From contig NZ_CP060711.1 of the NCBI RefSeq assembly GCF_014395425.1, positions 1,426,001 to 1,490,000 of the forward strand: a stretch of 64,000 nucleotides of DNA. Reading direction: 5' to 3'. Position numbers and translations under genes: made by a program. The notes under the pieces are model-generated. The model was not told the DNA's origin and did no database searches. It saw only the letters and a program-made list of their open reading frames with translations. Shown one piece after another: positions 37,680-47,701 of the stretch (positions within the stretch are counted from its first letter, which is position 1; each line of letters starts with the position of its first letter). Source of the DNA: Thermomonas brevis (GTDB lineage: Bacteria; Pseudomonadota; Gammaproteobacteria; Xanthomonadales; Xanthomonadaceae).

Positions 37680-39497
37680 CTATCGCGTCCCGCCACCCGC
37701 GCCGACTCCGCACGCGAAAGCGGATTGGCTCCAGAACGCCCCCAACTCGCGCACGTCCCGCCCGCCAGCCAGATCGCGCGCTGGAATGACGATACGGTCG
37801 ATGTTGATCTCCACCGCCCGGCTCGAGCTGCCGCCCGGCAAGCGTATGCCTGTGGTCGCTCCCGCAGGCAAGTCGATGTGCACAAAAGCCGGTTGGAACG
37901 GATCCGACAGCCGGAGCCGGCGCTTGCCGAAATCGGAGGGAACATAAGCCTTGGCCTCGAATGCGCACGCGCAAGCGGGGATCAACAAACGCGCCTTGCC
38001 CGACATCCACACCCCACCCGGTTCCGGCTGGTGCCAGCCCGACAAGAATCGAATCCCGGCCGGATCGCAGCTGCGCGCAGGCCGCAAGGAGACGAATGCG
38101 CCCAGATAGCGTTCGCGCATGACCTTGGCACCAAGCCGCGCATCCTCCAGCGGTGCTTGCAGCAATTGCGCGGCGGCGGCATCCGGCACTCCCGCCAGCA
38201 GCGCACGGTTCATCGCGGCGAAGGCTTCCTTCCGATAAGGCGCTGCCTTCCATTCCTGGCGATAGGTAAGCAATTGCCCCGCAAGGACCAGCACGCATGC
38301 CAGGACATACGTCGCCGCGGCTAGACGGCCATGGCCTGCAGGCGATTCGTCCGCTTGCTCCGCAAGCAACCAGAGCATGCCCACCTGAAATAGGACGAAG
38401 TCCATGTAGTATCGCGAGGCGCCAACGGCGGCGGGATCGGTTCCGCCTCGCGCCACGCAAATCGAAAATGCCGTCAACACGCCGTATGCCAGCAGATACA
38501 GGGGCAGCAGGGAGTTCGAAGCGAGGCCGCGCCGCCAACGGCCAAGGACGCCGAAACCCGCCAGCAGCAGGCTGGCCATTCCAAACACCCAAAGCCAATC
38601 ACGGCTGATTCCTAGCGCCCGTACCGTCTCCAGCCCGATCCAGGTCGAGCCCAAGGCATCGGGCAACAAGGCCAGCGCGCGCAACAAGCTACTCACCGTC
38701 TGGGCCAACGACATGCCAGCACTAGTGCCGCTGTTGCTGCCGATTGCCACGTACACCAGCAAGGCCACGATCAGCCCAGCCGCAGGAGGCCACGCCGACC
38801 AGATCCGCCGCCTGCTGCTCGCAGGCCCGATCGCGAACACGAGCATCTGCACCCCCAGTACGGCGCCGACGAACGCATACGACCATCCCATGGCGATCAG
38901 CAGGACAAGGCAAACGCCGGTCACTGTAAGCAGCACCAGTCGGCCAGGCGCAACGCCTTCTCCGGATAGTGCACGTCGGAGAGAGCAGGCATGCAGGGCG
39001 AAATACGCCACGACAAGGAGATTCTTCCCCCACAATGGCCAACCGAGATCGAGGGTCAGGAGTTCGAAACCGGCCCAACTGAACAGCAATAAAGGGATCA
39101 GGCACGCCAGCGAAAGCCGGAGCGGCGTCGCCTTCTCCTTGCCACCAGCACCGCTTGCAGCGAACCCAAGCCAACCCGACAGCGCCAAGATCGCGAATCC
39201 GGTCATTCGATTCGCCAGCAGCGGATCGAGGGAAAACCACTCGACATTCGCCAGCAGCGCCGCTTGGAACACCAAGCCGCGATGCTGGCCTTGGTTCCAG
39301 AACTCCAGCGACGACAATTGCCCGCGCTGCCACTCGGACAACTGGCTCAACAAGCGCAAGCTGTCCATGTAGACCGCATCAGGATAGGCGCGGGTCAAGT
39401 AGGCTTGATGCAACGCCAGGCTCAGCAATAGCGAAATCAGCAGCAACCAGACGCTTTTCGTCGGCGCCCGTCTCACGCTTGCCGCGCCCGCACTCAT
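37680..39497 (-). CDS. Polytopic membrane protein, possible GT-C glycosyltransferase
   Basis: A 605-residue protein with about ten membrane helices (residues about 15-430). The first periplasmic loop carries acidic residues (AYPDAVYMDSLRLLSQ), as in GT-C enzymes. A C-terminal extramembrane domain (about 450-600) shows FLSGWHQPEPGGVWMSGKA and LAGGRDVRELGAFW, a jelly-roll-like pattern often attached to bacterial glycosyltransferases. It is the last gene of the heptose operon and overlaps gmhB by 4 bases, so a role in transferring or polymerising the glycan is likely. No closer assignment is possible by eye; a polymerase or modification enzyme are alternatives. Confidence 0.6.
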   Translation of the reverse strand: MSAGAASVRRAPTKSVWLLLISLLLSLALHQAYLTRAYPDAVYMDSLRLLSQLSEWQRGQLSSLEFWNQGQHRGLVFQAALLANVEWFSLDPLLANRMTGFAILALSGWLGFAASGAGGKEKATPLRLSLACLIPLLLFSWAGFELLTLDLGWPLWGKNLLVVAYFALHACSLRRALSGEGVAPGRLVLLTVTGVCLVLLIAMGWSYAFVGAVLGVQMLVFAIGPASSRRRIWSAWPPAAGLIVALLVYVAIGSNSGTSAGMSLAQTVSSLLRALALLPDALGSTWIGLETVRALGISRDWLWVFGMASLLLAGFGVLGRWRRGLASNSLLPLYLLAYGVLTAFSICVARGGTDPAAVGASRYYMDFVLFQVGMLWLLAEQADESPAGHGRLAAATYVLACVLVLAGQLLTYRQEWKAAPYRKEAFAAMNRALLAGVPDAAAAQLLQAPLEDARLGAKVMRERYLGAFVSLRPARSCDPAGIRFLSGWHQPEPGGVWMSGKARLLIPACACAFEAKAYVPSDFGKRRLRLSDPFQPAFVHIDLPAGATTGIRLPGGSSSRAVEINIDRIVIPARDLAGGRDVRELGAFWSQSAFACGVGAGGGTR

Positions 39498-40072
39498 GGC
39501 TCCGCTCCGAGCACGCCGGCCATGCCCCGTCCCCAGTCGCGTTCGGCGATCAAGCGCGCAGCAACGCCGACCGCATGCGCGGCCTCCACGTCGCTTGGCT
39601 GGTCACCGATCAGCAGCGAACGAACCGGATCGATGTCGAACCGCTCGATGGCAGCCAGCATCATGCCCGACTGCGGCTTGCGGCATCCGCATGCGACGCG
39701 GTATTCGCCGATACCTGCTTCGGGATGATGCGGACACCAGAACGTGGCGAGCAATGGCGTGCCACGTCCTGCAAACTGCTCATGCATCCATGCGGTGTAG
39801 TCGAGGAATGCGGCTTCGTCGTAAAGCCCGCGCCCGATGCCGGCCTGATTGGTGACCACGATCGGCAGGTAGCCACGTCGATGCGCCCGCGCCACCAGTT
39901 CGAAAATGCCGGGCACCCATTCGGTGCGCTCGGGGGTATGCACGTAGCCGTGATTGAGGTTGACCACCCCGTCGCGGTCGAGGAACAGCGCCATGCGTGG
40001 CGCGGGATTCGCAGCGAGCAACGCCGCCACGGCAGGATCGAGGTAGGGATCGCGAAGCGTGGGCATGTTCAC
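39494..40072 (-). CDS. gmhB: D-glycero-D-manno-heptose 1,7-bisphosphate phosphatase
   Basis: A 192-residue HAD phosphatase removing the 7-phosphate (GDP-heptose route) of heptose bisphosphate. Visible are the nucleophile motif FLDRDGVVN, TNQAGIGRGL, the zinc-binding CPHHPE ... CGCRKP (Cys-x-His ... Cys-x-Cys) and the last HAD motif LIGDQPSDVEAA. About 25 extra residues precede the nucleophile motif. Its start overlaps the hddC stop by 4 bases. All four GDP-heptose enzymes are consecutive here. Confidence 0.92.
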   Translation of the reverse strand: MNMPTLRDPYLDPAVAALLAANPAPRMALFLDRDGVVNLNHGYVHTPERTEWVPGIFELVARAHRRGYLPIVVTNQAGIGRGLYDEAAFLDYTAWMHEQFAGRGTPLLATFWCPHHPEAGIGEYRVACGCRKPQSGMMLAAIERFDIDPVRSLLIGDQPSDVEAAHAVGVAARLIAERDWGRGMAGVLGAEP

Positions 40073-40767
40073 ATGCGTGCAGCGAACATCGATTGTGCCC
40101 GCGCAAAATCCTCGGGCACGCCAATGTCAATGAACCCGGACGTATCAGTGAACGCGGCGACCTGGCCGGCCAGCGCACACGGCTGCAGCACCTCGCGCTC
40201 GAACGAGAACGCCGCTCGCGCCGGCAATGCCGACAACGCGGCGGCACCAAGGAAATAGCACCCAGCGTTGATCCAACCCACCCCTGATTCGCCCTTCTCA
40301 CGGAAATCCATCGCGCGTGTGCCGCAAACGTCCACCGCGCCATAGCGCGTCACGTCGTCCATCCTGGCCAATGCAATGGCCATCGGCGCGCGCGCCGTAA
40401 GCGCTGCCGCTTCCAGCGCAGCTGGCAGGTAATCGAGCCATGTATCGCCATTGAGAACGTGCGCGGCGCTGCCCTGCAGGTGCGAAGCCGCAAGCCTGAT
40501 CGCGCCGCCGGTTCCCAGCGGCTCGGATTCCACCGAGTACGCAATCTCCATGTCCCGCCAGCGCGCTCCGATCGCCTGCTCGATCATCCCGGCCCGATGA
40601 CCGGTGGCCAGGATGCAACGGCGCAATCCGGCATTCGCCAGCCGGTCCAGCAACCATGCCAGGAATGGCCGCCCCGCTACCGGTGCCAACGGCTTGGGCA
40701 CGTCGGCCACGACCGTGCGCAGGCGCGTGCCAAGGCCACCTGCGAGCACGATGGCTTCGTCGGTCAT
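40069..40767 (-). CDS. hddC: D-glycero-alpha-D-manno-heptose 1-phosphate guanylyltransferase
   Basis: A 232-residue sugar-nucleotidyltransferase. The signature is VLAGGLGTRLRTVVADVPKP near the N-terminus, with GTGGAIRLAA and LNGDTWLDY (metal Asp). Among related enzymes, HddC is chosen because gmhA, hddA and gmhB lie next to it. It would make GDP-D,D-heptose from the 1-phosphate and GTP. ATG 40765-40767 gives the standard N-terminus. An earlier in-frame start would overlap gmhA. Confidence 0.87.
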   Translation of the reverse strand: MTDEAIVLAGGLGTRLRTVVADVPKPLAPVAGRPFLAWLLDRLANAGLRRCILATGHRAGMIEQAIGARWRDMEIAYSVESEPLGTGGAIRLAASHLQGSAAHVLNGDTWLDYLPAALEAAALTARAPMAIALARMDDVTRYGAVDVCGTRAMDFREKGESGVGWINAGCYFLGAAALSALPARAAFSFEREVLQPCALAGQVAAFTDTSGFIDIGVPEDFARAQSMFAARM

Positions 40768-40769
40768 GC

Positions 40770-41348
40770 TCACTTCGGGAACATCGCCTGTTCGATCAGC
40801 GCGCACAGCAGATGGCCGATGAATTCGTGCCCCTCCTGGATGCGCGGTGTCTCATTGGACGGAATGCGGAAGCAGATGTCGCTGAGCGGCGCCAACTTGC
40901 CGCCGCCTTGCCCCGTAAATCCCACCACCTTCACGCCTCGCCCCCGTGCCGCCTCCGCCGCACGGACGACATTCGACGAATTTCCCGACGTGGAGATGGC
41001 GACGAATACATCCCCTTCCCGGCCCAGCGCCTCGACCTGTCTGGCAAAGGTGTAGTCATAACCGTAGTCATTGCCGATCGCGGTAAGAATCGATGTATCC
41101 GTGGTCAGCGCGATCGCCGGAAGACCGGGACGATCATAGTAAAACCGGCTGACCAGCTCGCCGGCCCAATGCTGGGCGTCGGCAGCGCTGCCGCCATTTC
41201 CGGCGAACAGGATCTTGCCACCGGCGCTCAGCGCATCCACGCACAGCGTCACCGCTTGCGCGATCTGCAAGCGCAATGCGGCATCAGCCGCCATGGCATT
41301 GAAGTTTGACAGGGTCTTGTCGAATTCGCCCTGGACGAATTCATTCAT
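40770..41348 (-). CDS. gmhA: Sedoheptulose 7-phosphate isomerase
   Basis: A 192-residue SIS-domain enzyme, first step of heptose synthesis (sedoheptulose 7-phosphate to D-glycero-D-manno-heptose 7-phosphate). Conserved parts are LFAGNGGSAADAQHWAGELV, LTTDTSILTAIGNDYGY, AISTSGNSSNVVRA and QEGHEFIGHLLCALIE. ATG 41346-41348 overlaps the hddA stop (ATGA). This may be a locus-specific copy besides a core gmhA used for LPS inner core, which cannot be checked here. Confidence 0.94.
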   Translation of the reverse strand: MNEFVQGEFDKTLSNFNAMAADAALRLQIAQAVTLCVDALSAGGKILFAGNGGSAADAQHWAGELVSRFYYDRPGLPAIALTTDTSILTAIGNDYGYDYTFARQVEALGREGDVFVAISTSGNSSNVVRAAEAARGRGVKVVGFTGQGGGKLAPLSDICFRIPSNETPRIQEGHEFIGHLLCALIEQAMFPK

Positions 41349-42373
41349 GCGACTTTCCAAGAGGAGGCTCCATGCTGAGTAAAATGCGTGTCATATACGG
41401 TCCCTCCGGGCCCCGCCAGCGCGCGCACCAAGCGTATGCGTTCGGCCGGATCGCAAACGAACATCATGAAGCCTCCGCCGCCGGCGCCGGAAACTTTGGC
41501 TGCATGCGCGCCGTTGGCGAATGCCAACGCCTCCAGTTCGTCGATCATCGGATTGGTGATGCTCGATGCGCTCTGCTTCTTTGCTTGCCAACCGGACTGC
41601 ATGACTTGCCCAAAGCGGGCCAGATCGCCGCGCAGCAACGCTTCCTTCATCTGTACCGCTTCCTGCTTGAGGCGATGCATGGCATCGAGCGAATCGCTTC
41701 GACCCTCGCGAATATTGCGCGACTGCTCATCGATGATCTTCGCCGACGCGCGCGAAACCCCAGTGAAGTACAGCACCAGGCTGGCTTCCAGTTCGTTCCA
41801 GACCCATTCCTTGATCCGCAACGGATTCACGATCACACGATCGTCGGCATAGAACTCCATGAAATTGAAACCACCGAATGCGGCCGCATACTGATCTTGC
41901 TTTCCACCGGCGAGGGCAAGACCCTTGCGTTCGATTTCGTAGGCCAGTTGCGCGATCTCGTACTCACCCAATGCGAGGCCAAAATACTCGTTGAACGCGG
42001 TGACCAACGCGACAACCATTGTCGAAGACGAGCCAAGACCCGAGCCGGGTGGAGCATCGGAATGGGTGCGGATGCGCAATGCCGGGCGGCGCCCTCCCAA
42101 CAAGCGATCGGCAACATGCAGGTACACGCCGCGCATGAGCTGTTGCGGGCCTGGCCCAGCATCCACCGCGACAGGATCGATCTGCTGCACGGATTGGGCA
42201 TCGAGCGCATGAAACTCCGCCATCCCGGATGGCGCCGCATCGAGAGTCGCATATGCGAACTTGTCGATGGTGACATTCATGACGAATCCCGTATGCCGGT
42301 CGCAATACGGCGATACGTCGGTGCCGCCACCGGCAAGCCCTAAACGCAAAGGCGCGCGCGCGCGGACGATCAT
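41345..42373 (-). CDS. hddA: D-glycero-alpha-D-manno-heptose 7-phosphate kinase
   Basis: A 342-residue GHMP kinase making the alpha-1,7-bisphosphate, the branch point of the GDP-heptose route (HddA, not HldE). It has RAPLRLGLAGGGTDVSPYC at the N-terminus, the GHMP motif GSGLGSSSTMVVALV, GKQDQYAAAFGGFNFMEF and the C-terminal VSGAGGGGFMMFV. It overlaps the SDR stop by one base and gmhA by four. Presence of HddA and HddC is what separates this locus from the ADP-heptose inner-core pathway. Confidence 0.9.
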   Translation of the reverse strand: MIVRARAPLRLGLAGGGTDVSPYCDRHTGFVMNVTIDKFAYATLDAAPSGMAEFHALDAQSVQQIDPVAVDAGPGPQQLMRGVYLHVADRLLGGRRPALRIRTHSDAPPGSGLGSSSTMVVALVTAFNEYFGLALGEYEIAQLAYEIERKGLALAGGKQDQYAAAFGGFNFMEFYADDRVIVNPLRIKEWVWNELEASLVLYFTGVSRASAKIIDEQSRNIREGRSDSLDAMHRLKQEAVQMKEALLRGDLARFGQVMQSGWQAKKQSASSITNPMIDELEALAFANGAHAAKVSGAGGGGFMMFVCDPAERIRLVRALAGPGGTVYDTHFTQHGASSWKVA

Positions 42374-43332
42374 CACCTTACTCTGACCGCATACTTGCCG
42401 CGCCAATAGTCCAGCATGTCGCCGACCGTCTGTTCTAGTGCCACCTGCTGCCTCCACCCAGTGGCCGCGACAAGCCGGGATGAGTCGCCGAAAATCACTT
42501 TCTCGTCGCTCGGTCGCAGCAACGCCAATTCGGTTTCCACCGTCAGATCGGTGTGCACGCCTGCCAGCACCAGATCCACGATTCCGCGGATCTGATAGGT
42601 CTTGGCGCCACTGATGTTGTACACACCGCCCGCCTCGCCATGCGCGGCAAGCAACTCTAACGCATTCGCCAGATCGCGCACGTCGGTGATTGCACGCCAA
42701 GTGTCCTGATTCCCGACCTTCAATACCGGTTCGATCAAACCCAGTTCCGCGCGTACCGCACGTTGGGTCAGATCAGCACAAACATCTCCGGTCTTGCGCG
42801 GCCCGGTGGTGTTGAAGATACGTGCGCAGACGCTGCGCACACGATCATTTGCCCAATACTGCAACGCCAGCAGCTCGGTGGCGACCTTGCTGACTCCATA
42901 GGGATGGAGGGGCCGCATGGGGTGCGATTCTTTTACGGGGATGTCCTCGGCAGCCACCTCGCCGTACTGGGCGCTGGAACACGCCACCACAACCATGGGA
43001 TCCAGCGCCGCAGCCTTGATCGCCTCGAATACATTGGCGGTTCCCAGCACGTTGGTATCCAGCGTTTCGATCGGCGCCCGCCAAGACAAAGCCGGGTAGC
43101 TCTGCGCCGCCAGCAGATAGATGACGTCCGGTTTCGACTGGGCTATGGCCTGATCCACCTGCTCCCGATAACGAATATCGCAACGGATCAGTCTGTCTTG
43201 GTAGACGGCCCAGTCCCCGTTATCGATGGTCGCGATGCAATGCGTGCCAACCACCGAGTGGCCTGCGGCGATCGCTCGCTCCATCAGGTAGCTACCTACA
43301 AAGCCGGTCGCGCCCAGCACAAGAATGTTCAT
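42373..43332 (-). CDS. NAD-dependent epimerase/dehydratase (sugar-nucleotide SDR)
   Basis: A 319-residue extended SDR. Rossmann motif [10 protein letters not shown] is at the N-terminus, followed by [20 protein letters not shown]. The catalytic Ser lies in CSSAQYGEV, and Tyr and Lys in YGVSK ([10 protein letters not shown]). [18 protein letters not shown] resembles GDP-mannose 4,6-dehydratase/GDP-6-deoxy-4-keto reductase proteins. Its place between the GT and hddA in the heptose operon suggests GDP-heptose (dehydration or reduction, as in 6-deoxyheptose synthesis) as substrate. GDP-mannose is the alternative. Confidence 0.82.
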   Translation of the reverse strand: MNILVLGATGFVGSYLMERAIAAGHSVVGTHCIATIDNGDWAVYQDRLIRCDIRYREQVDQAIAQSKPDVIYLLAAQSYPALSWRAPIETLDTNVLGTANVFEAIKAAALDPMVVVACSSAQYGEVAAEDIPVKESHPMRPLHPYGVSKVATELLALQYWANDRVRSVCARIFNTTGPRKTGDVCADLTQRAVRAELGLIEPVLKVGNQDTWRAITDVRDLANALELLAAHGEAGGVYNISGAKTYQIRGIVDLVLAGVHTDLTVETELALLRPSDEKVIFGDSSRLVAATGWRQQVALEQTVGDMLDYWRGKYAVRVR

Positions 43333-46300
43333 GCCTTTCTCCCGATGTTCAACTTCGCCCGCTCCATCCGCTTCCTGCGCTCGGCCACTGAAGCGTAGGG
43401 AGTGGGGTCAACATCTTCGGCCACCACGTGCCACAGTGCATCCTCGGAGAAATTGACACGGGCGAACGCTTGCGATGCCCGCGATGCGGCCAGCCATGCC
43501 GCATCATCGTCAAGCAGCGCGCTTACCGCATCGGCGAATGCCTTGGGCGATTCAGCCACGGCGAGAAAGGCTTCGGCTCCGAAGAAGCCTTGCGCTCCAG
43601 CCTCAGTAGTGACGCAGGGAATGCCGAATCGCATCGCCTCGACAACCTTGCCCTTCATGCCACCGCCATAGCGCAAAGGCGCAACCGAAACCCGAGAGCG
43701 TCGGTAATACCCTGCCAACGTCTCGTCCGACACGAAGCCGGTCACCTCCACTCCGCCCCCGGCCAGCGCGCGCACGGCCTCGGTGGGATTGGAGCCCACC
43801 AGCGACAGGCATAGGCAGGGATGGCGCTCACGCAGCAGCGGCCAGACTTCGCGAACGAACCATACCGCAGCATCCGCATTCGGCGCATGGGCGAATCCCG
43901 CGACGAACAACAGACCCTGGCGCGAAGCCAGATTTTCCCAAGGCGCATCCGGGAAGCTGTCGAAGGCATAAACCGGAATGGTCCGCGCCTTCGTCTGACC
44001 ACTCTGTTGCCGCAACCAGCCTGCGACCATCTCCGTTTCCGTTGTCGACGGATAGTAGACCGTGTCGACACGGCCCCATAGTGCATGCTCCCACTGCTGG
44101 AATCGCATCGCTTCGCGCTCCAGCTTCTCTTCTGGCTCAACCTTCAGTTGTTCGCGCATCCGCAGGTGGTGAACGTCGTGACCGTAATACAGCACGACGG
44201 CATCGCTGTACCTGCGCAGTGCTTCGATGTAGCCCACGGAAACGTGCGGCCGGCTCAACAGCACGTAATCGATGGCTGCGCCGTTCTGCTCAAGCCATTT
44301 TGTGAAGCGCCCCGCATACTCCGAGCCATGGAACACCTCGATCCCCGCCTGCTGCAAAAGCGGCGTGTAGGTCCGGTCGTACCAGAGATTGTCCGGCCAG
44401 AACTTCACGTTCATGCCATGCCGCTGGAACAGCTGCATGAACTGGCACATCGTGCGCGAACCGGCATCACGGTCCGGTTGTGGCACATAGTGGTCGATGA
44501 CCAAGACGGTCTTTTTCAGCTGCGAGCGATCCCGTGCCAGGAACGGCCATTCGGCATTGGCAAAATGCTGCCCGGCAAATACCGCGCCCCAGCGTTCAAG
44601 CATCTTTCCTTGGTTGATCACTTGGTAGGCCTTGACGCCTTGCCCAGTGTCGGTACCGTGGGAAATCCCTTCATGATGGATCACGGTCGAGGCGGGTTGG
44701 TAGTAAACCTTCAATCCGTCGGCACGAATCCGAAAAGCGAGATCGGTGTCCTCGCAATAAGCCGGGACGAAATGCTCATCGAAGCCGCCAAGCCGGCGGA
44801 ACAGCGATGTCGGCAACATGATGGCCGCCCCGGAGATGTAATCGACTTCCTTGACATAATTGAAACCGGAGGCTGCCGGATCCTGCAGGCGACCGTAGTT
44901 CCACGCGGAACCATCGCTCCATACGATGCCCCCGGCCTCCTGCAGCCGGCCATCCGGGTAGATCAATTTGGAGCCGGCCATGCCTGCATCGGAACGGGTG
45001 CGGAACACGTCCAGCAACGCATCCAGCCAGCCCGAGGTTACTTCGGTGTCATTGTTGAGGAACACCAAGTACTCACCCCGCGCCAACAGGGCGGCACGAT
45101 TGCACGACCTCAGGAATCCGAGATTCTCCGAATTCCGGTGGTAACGAAGTCCGGGGATAGCAGCCAGCGCATCGATGTCGGGGTCACCAGACGCATCCTC
45201 GGCCACCAACACTTCAAACGGCACCTTGGCCCCGCTATTGGCCAATGATCGAACACAAGCCAAGCTGTAGGGAAAATTGCCGTAAGTGGGCACGATCACG
45301 GTGACAACCGGATCCGCTTCCTCCAAGAACCGCAATTCCTCGGGTACGGATACCGATACGTCCTGGGAAGAAGGCAGCAGCAACCCCTCCAGAGGCCTGG
45401 CTCCTGACTCCAGTCGACGCAGAAACCAGCGTTTCACAGGCATCCGTAGCGGCGCCAGCCATGTCGATCTTGCCAGTGGGGACTTTCGTAAGTACTGCAC
45501 CACGGCAGCCCAGTCGCCCCGCAACAATCTGCCGGCCAGCCGCAGTGGGCGCGTCAATGCCCAAGAACGCGACGCACGCATGCTTTGCAATTCGGCATCC
45601 AACGCCATGGCCCACCGTGTCCGCTCGTCGAATTCGGCAACAAATGCGGCATGGCGCTGCTCAAGTGCCAGCATCCTTTCCGCATCGTTGGCCGCAGCCA
45701 GCTGCAAACTTCCCACTCGCACCAGCGCTTCATCGCGGCTCGCCCGCAATTGCTCCAACTCGCCGTCCAGCGCTTTTGCCCAAGCGACCGCCTTGGCATG
45801 CTCCGATACAGTCGCGGCATGCGCAGCCCGAAGCTGCTCCAGCTCGCTGTCCAACGCCCTTGCCCACGCCACCGCACCGGCGTGTTCCGATACGGTCGCG
45901 GCATGCGCTGCACGTAGCCGATCCAGCTCACCGTCCAGCGCCTTGGCCCATGACGTACGCCGGTCCAGCTCTTCCTTCGCCACCTCCGCTTGGCGCTGCA
46001 GAGCGTTCCTCGACTTGGCCAGCATCGCCGCAAGCCCGTCCACCGCTCCCCTAGCCGGTGCCAGCAAGCGCTCGAAAACTTGCACCGCAGATTGCAGTTC
46101 CATCGGACGTAGGCGACTCGCAGCATCGAGCGGATACGCCAACGGCGCCGCCGACTCATCCGCAGCGAGCGCCCAATGATGACGCAGTTGCGGAACGAGC
46201 CAAGCTTCCACCGCGTCTTCGATCTCCTCCGTACGAATCAGCGGCAACGCCAATGCCTGTTCCACGGCAGCCATCGTCGTGCGCCAATCGCTCAGCAATG

Positions 46301-46874
46301 TTTCATAACGGACGACATGACGGTCCATCCGCCGCGAAGCCTCCTCCGCCTCCAGCAGATAGCGGATCCACAGCAGTTGCCCCACAGCCGAAGGCAAGCC
46401 ATCGCGCTTCTGCAGCGACTCGGCGACCTCGATCACGCTACGGGTGACCAGCAGCACCTTCGGCTGCACTCCCATTTCGTGCAGCACTTCTGCCCATAGA
46501 GGCAAGAACCTGCTCATGCGCGGATCCTTGACTGCCCAGAAAGCATGTCCACCGAAGACATCCTGCAAGAGTGTCCGAAGCGCGGCCTTGGCCTCACGTG
46601 CAGGCGTGCTTTCCAGCCAATCTCGAGGAAGCGGACGAGGATCGTCCCATGCCATGTCCAAGCCAGCCAATAAGCGCTCGTGCAACTCTACGACGCCTCG
46701 GTGCTCCCAGAATCCTCCCGGATTGTCGGAGCCTGCTGGCATCAGGTCGTCGCCCAGCTCGGCGCCCAGCAGGTTCAAAACCCGCGTCACTGCCGATGTG
46801 CCGCTGCGATGCATGCCCAGTACCAGCACAGCCAGGGGCTTGCCGGAATGGGGATGACTAGCGATGGGAGTCAT
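43329..46874 (-). CDS. Multidomain sulfotransferase-coiled coil-GT2-GT4 protein
   Basis: An 1181-residue protein. Residues about 12-230 are a PAPS-type sulfotransferase with the 5'-phosphosulfate loop ([11 protein letters not shown], about 19-29) and the 3'-phosphate site ([12 protein letters not shown], about 143-154). Residues about 285-440 form a coiled coil with near-identical 28-residue units ([18 protein letters not shown]). A GT2 domain (about 522-770) has [16 protein letters not shown] and [11 protein letters not shown]4 domain (about 788-1150) has [18 protein letters not shown]. One chain may thus elongate and sulfate a glycan at the inner membrane. It is first in the heptose operon (a -10 tataat lies 31 bases upstream) and its stop overlaps the SDR. 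Confidence 0.85.
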   Translation of the reverse strand: MTPIASHPHSGKPLAVLVLGMHRSGTSAVTRVLNLLGAELGDDLMPAGSDNPGGFWEHRGVVELHERLLAGLDMAWDDPRPLPRDWLESTPAREAKAALRTLLQDVFGGHAFWAVKDPRMSRFLPLWAEVLHEMGVQPKVLLVTRSVIEVAESLQKRDGLPSAVGQLLWIRYLLEAEEASRRMDRHVVRYETLLSDWRTTMAAVEQALALPLIRTEEIEDAVEAWLVPQLRHHWALAADESAAPLAYPLDAASRLRPMELQSAVQVFERLLAPARGAVDGLAAMLAKSRNALQRQAEVAKEELDRRTSWAKALDGELDRLRAAHAATVSEHAGAVAWARALDSELEQLRAAHAATVSEHAKAVAWAKALDGELEQLRASRDEALVRVGSLQLAAANDAERMLALEQRHAAFVAEFDERTRWAMALDAELQSMRASRSWALTRPLRLAGRLLRGDWAAVVQYLRKSPLARSTWLAPLRMPVKRWFLRRLESGARPLEGLLLPSSQDVSVSVPEELRFLEEADPVVTVIVPTYGNFPYSLACVRSLANSGAKVPFEVLVAEDASGDPDIDALAAIPGLRYHRNSENLGFLRSCNRAALLARGEYLVFLNNDTEVTSGWLDALLDVFRTRSDAGMAGSKLIYPDGRLQEAGGIVWSDGSAWNYGRLQDPAASGFNYVKEVDYISGAAIMLPTSLFRRLGGFDEHFVPAYCEDTDLAFRIRADGLKVYYQPASTVIHHEGISHGTDTGQGVKAYQVINQGKMLERWGAVFAGQHFANAEWPFLARDRSQLKKTVLVIDHYVPQPDRDAGSRTMCQFMQLFQRHGMNVKFWPDNLWYDRTYTPLLQQAGIEVFHGSEYAGRFTKWLEQNGAAIDYVLLSRPHVSVGYIEALRRYSDAVVLYYGHDVHHLRMREQLKVEPEEKLEREAMRFQQWEHALWGRVDTVYYPSTTETEMVAGWLRQQSGQTKARTIPVYAFDSFPDAPWENLASRQGLLFVAGFAHAPNADAAVWFVREVWPLLRERHPCLCLSLVGSNPTEAVRALAGGGVEVTGFVSDETLAGYYRRSRVSVAPLRYGGGMKGKVVEAMRFGIPCVTTEAGAQGFFGAEAFLAVAESPKAFADAVSALLDDDAAWLAASRASQAFARVNFSEDALWHVVAEDVDPTPYASVAERRKRMERAKLNIGRKA
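45741..45950 (-). repeat. Tandem 84-bp repeats within the glycosyltransferase coiled coil
   Basis: Two full 28-codon units (residues 309-336 and 337-364, bases 45950-45783) and half of a third (365-378) encode WA(K/R)ALD(G/S)EL(D/E)(R/Q)LRAAHAATV with few differences. A unit length of four heptads keeps the coiled-coil register. Such repeats can expand or shrink by slippage. Confidence 0.8.
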
Positions 46875-46904
46875 GGCCTAAAACGGGCGTTACTCATCAG
46901 ATCA

Positions 46905-46910
46905 ATTATA
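46905..46910 (-). promoter_or_regulatory. Candidate -10 box of the heptose/glycosyltransferase operon
   Basis: The minus strand reads tataat, a perfect -10 hexamer, in an AT-rich patch about 31 bases upstream of the large glycosyltransferase start. No good -35 is seen at 16-18 bases, so it may be weak or activator-dependent. Confidence 0.4.
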
Positions 46911-46942
46911 CGGTGCCGCACTCACTCCCTCGGCCTCCCGGG

Positions 46943-47701
46943 TCACTCCGGATTCAGCCCATAACGAGCTTGTGCTGCCGCAAGTTCGCGCCGCAGAAGC
47001 CATGCCAGCAACCGTCGCTTCCAACCACCCTGCGGCAACGCTTCATAGTCGCCTTGGAATACCCGATGGCATGCCAGTCCCACCAATGGCTTCAGCCCAA
47101 GGAAGCGGAAAACTTTCGAAAGCGTCTCTTCCTGGGCGCTTGCCAACTCGGTGTTATGTATCAGCAATACTTGTTCGTGAGGAAAATGCGAATACAGCAC
47201 GTCCAACTGCCGCGCATAGTCTCCGCGTGCCCGATAGCTGAAGCGACGCAAGGGCGAGTCTGCGGAAAAGTCATCGGCATGCCCGACCAATCGCCAGCGT
47301 TCCAGCAGCATAGCCGGCCAGAACGGCCAACGCTCAACGCCGCGCCTCCTCTCCATCCAGTAGTGCGAAACAGCCCGCTCGATAGGGTCCCGCAGGATCA
47401 GGATCCAACGCATCGCCGGGTTATACGCAGCAATGCGTCGCACGAAGGCCGGATGGAAGCAATAGATGGGCGTCGCATCTCCGTGCACGACATCTTCCGG
47501 CGCAGGATCGAAGTGCGGCTCGAAACGAGCATCGATCCGTTGCATCTCCCAAGTCTCATCGAAATCGGGCGCATCGAACACGTGCGCTTCCTTGCTGCGC
47601 GGCAACCTGATGTGCGGATGCTGGGCAAGGCATCGCGCGAGCGCCGTCGTTCCGCCCTTCTGCACGCCACCGACAACAAAAGCGATCCTCGGCGAGCTCA
47701 C
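46943..47701 (-). CDS. PAPS-dependent sulfotransferase
   Basis: A 252-residue sulfotransferase. The PAPS 5'-phosphosulfate loop is VVGGVQKGGTTALARCL near the N-terminus, and the 3'-phosphate site is ILRDPIERAVSHYW with Arg and Ser in place. The family transfers sulfate from PAPS to hydroxyls of sugars or other acceptors. GTG 47699-47701 is chosen because it overlaps the upstream stop (GTGA). A GTG 30 bases upstream is less likely. It lies in the run wzt-GT4-sulfotransferase-sulfotransferase, so the exported glycan is the probable target. Confidence 0.85.
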   Translation of the reverse strand: MSSPRIAFVVGGVQKGGTTALARCLAQHPHIRLPRSKEAHVFDAPDFDETWEMQRIDARFEPHFDPAPEDVVHGDATPIYCFHPAFVRRIAAYNPAMRWILILRDPIERAVSHYWMERRRGVERWPFWPAMLLERWRLVGHADDFSADSPLRRFSYRARGDYARQLDVLYSHFPHEQVLLIHNTELASAQEETLSKVFRFLGLKPLVGLACHRVFQGDYEALPQGGWKRRLLAWLLRRELAAAQARYGLNPE

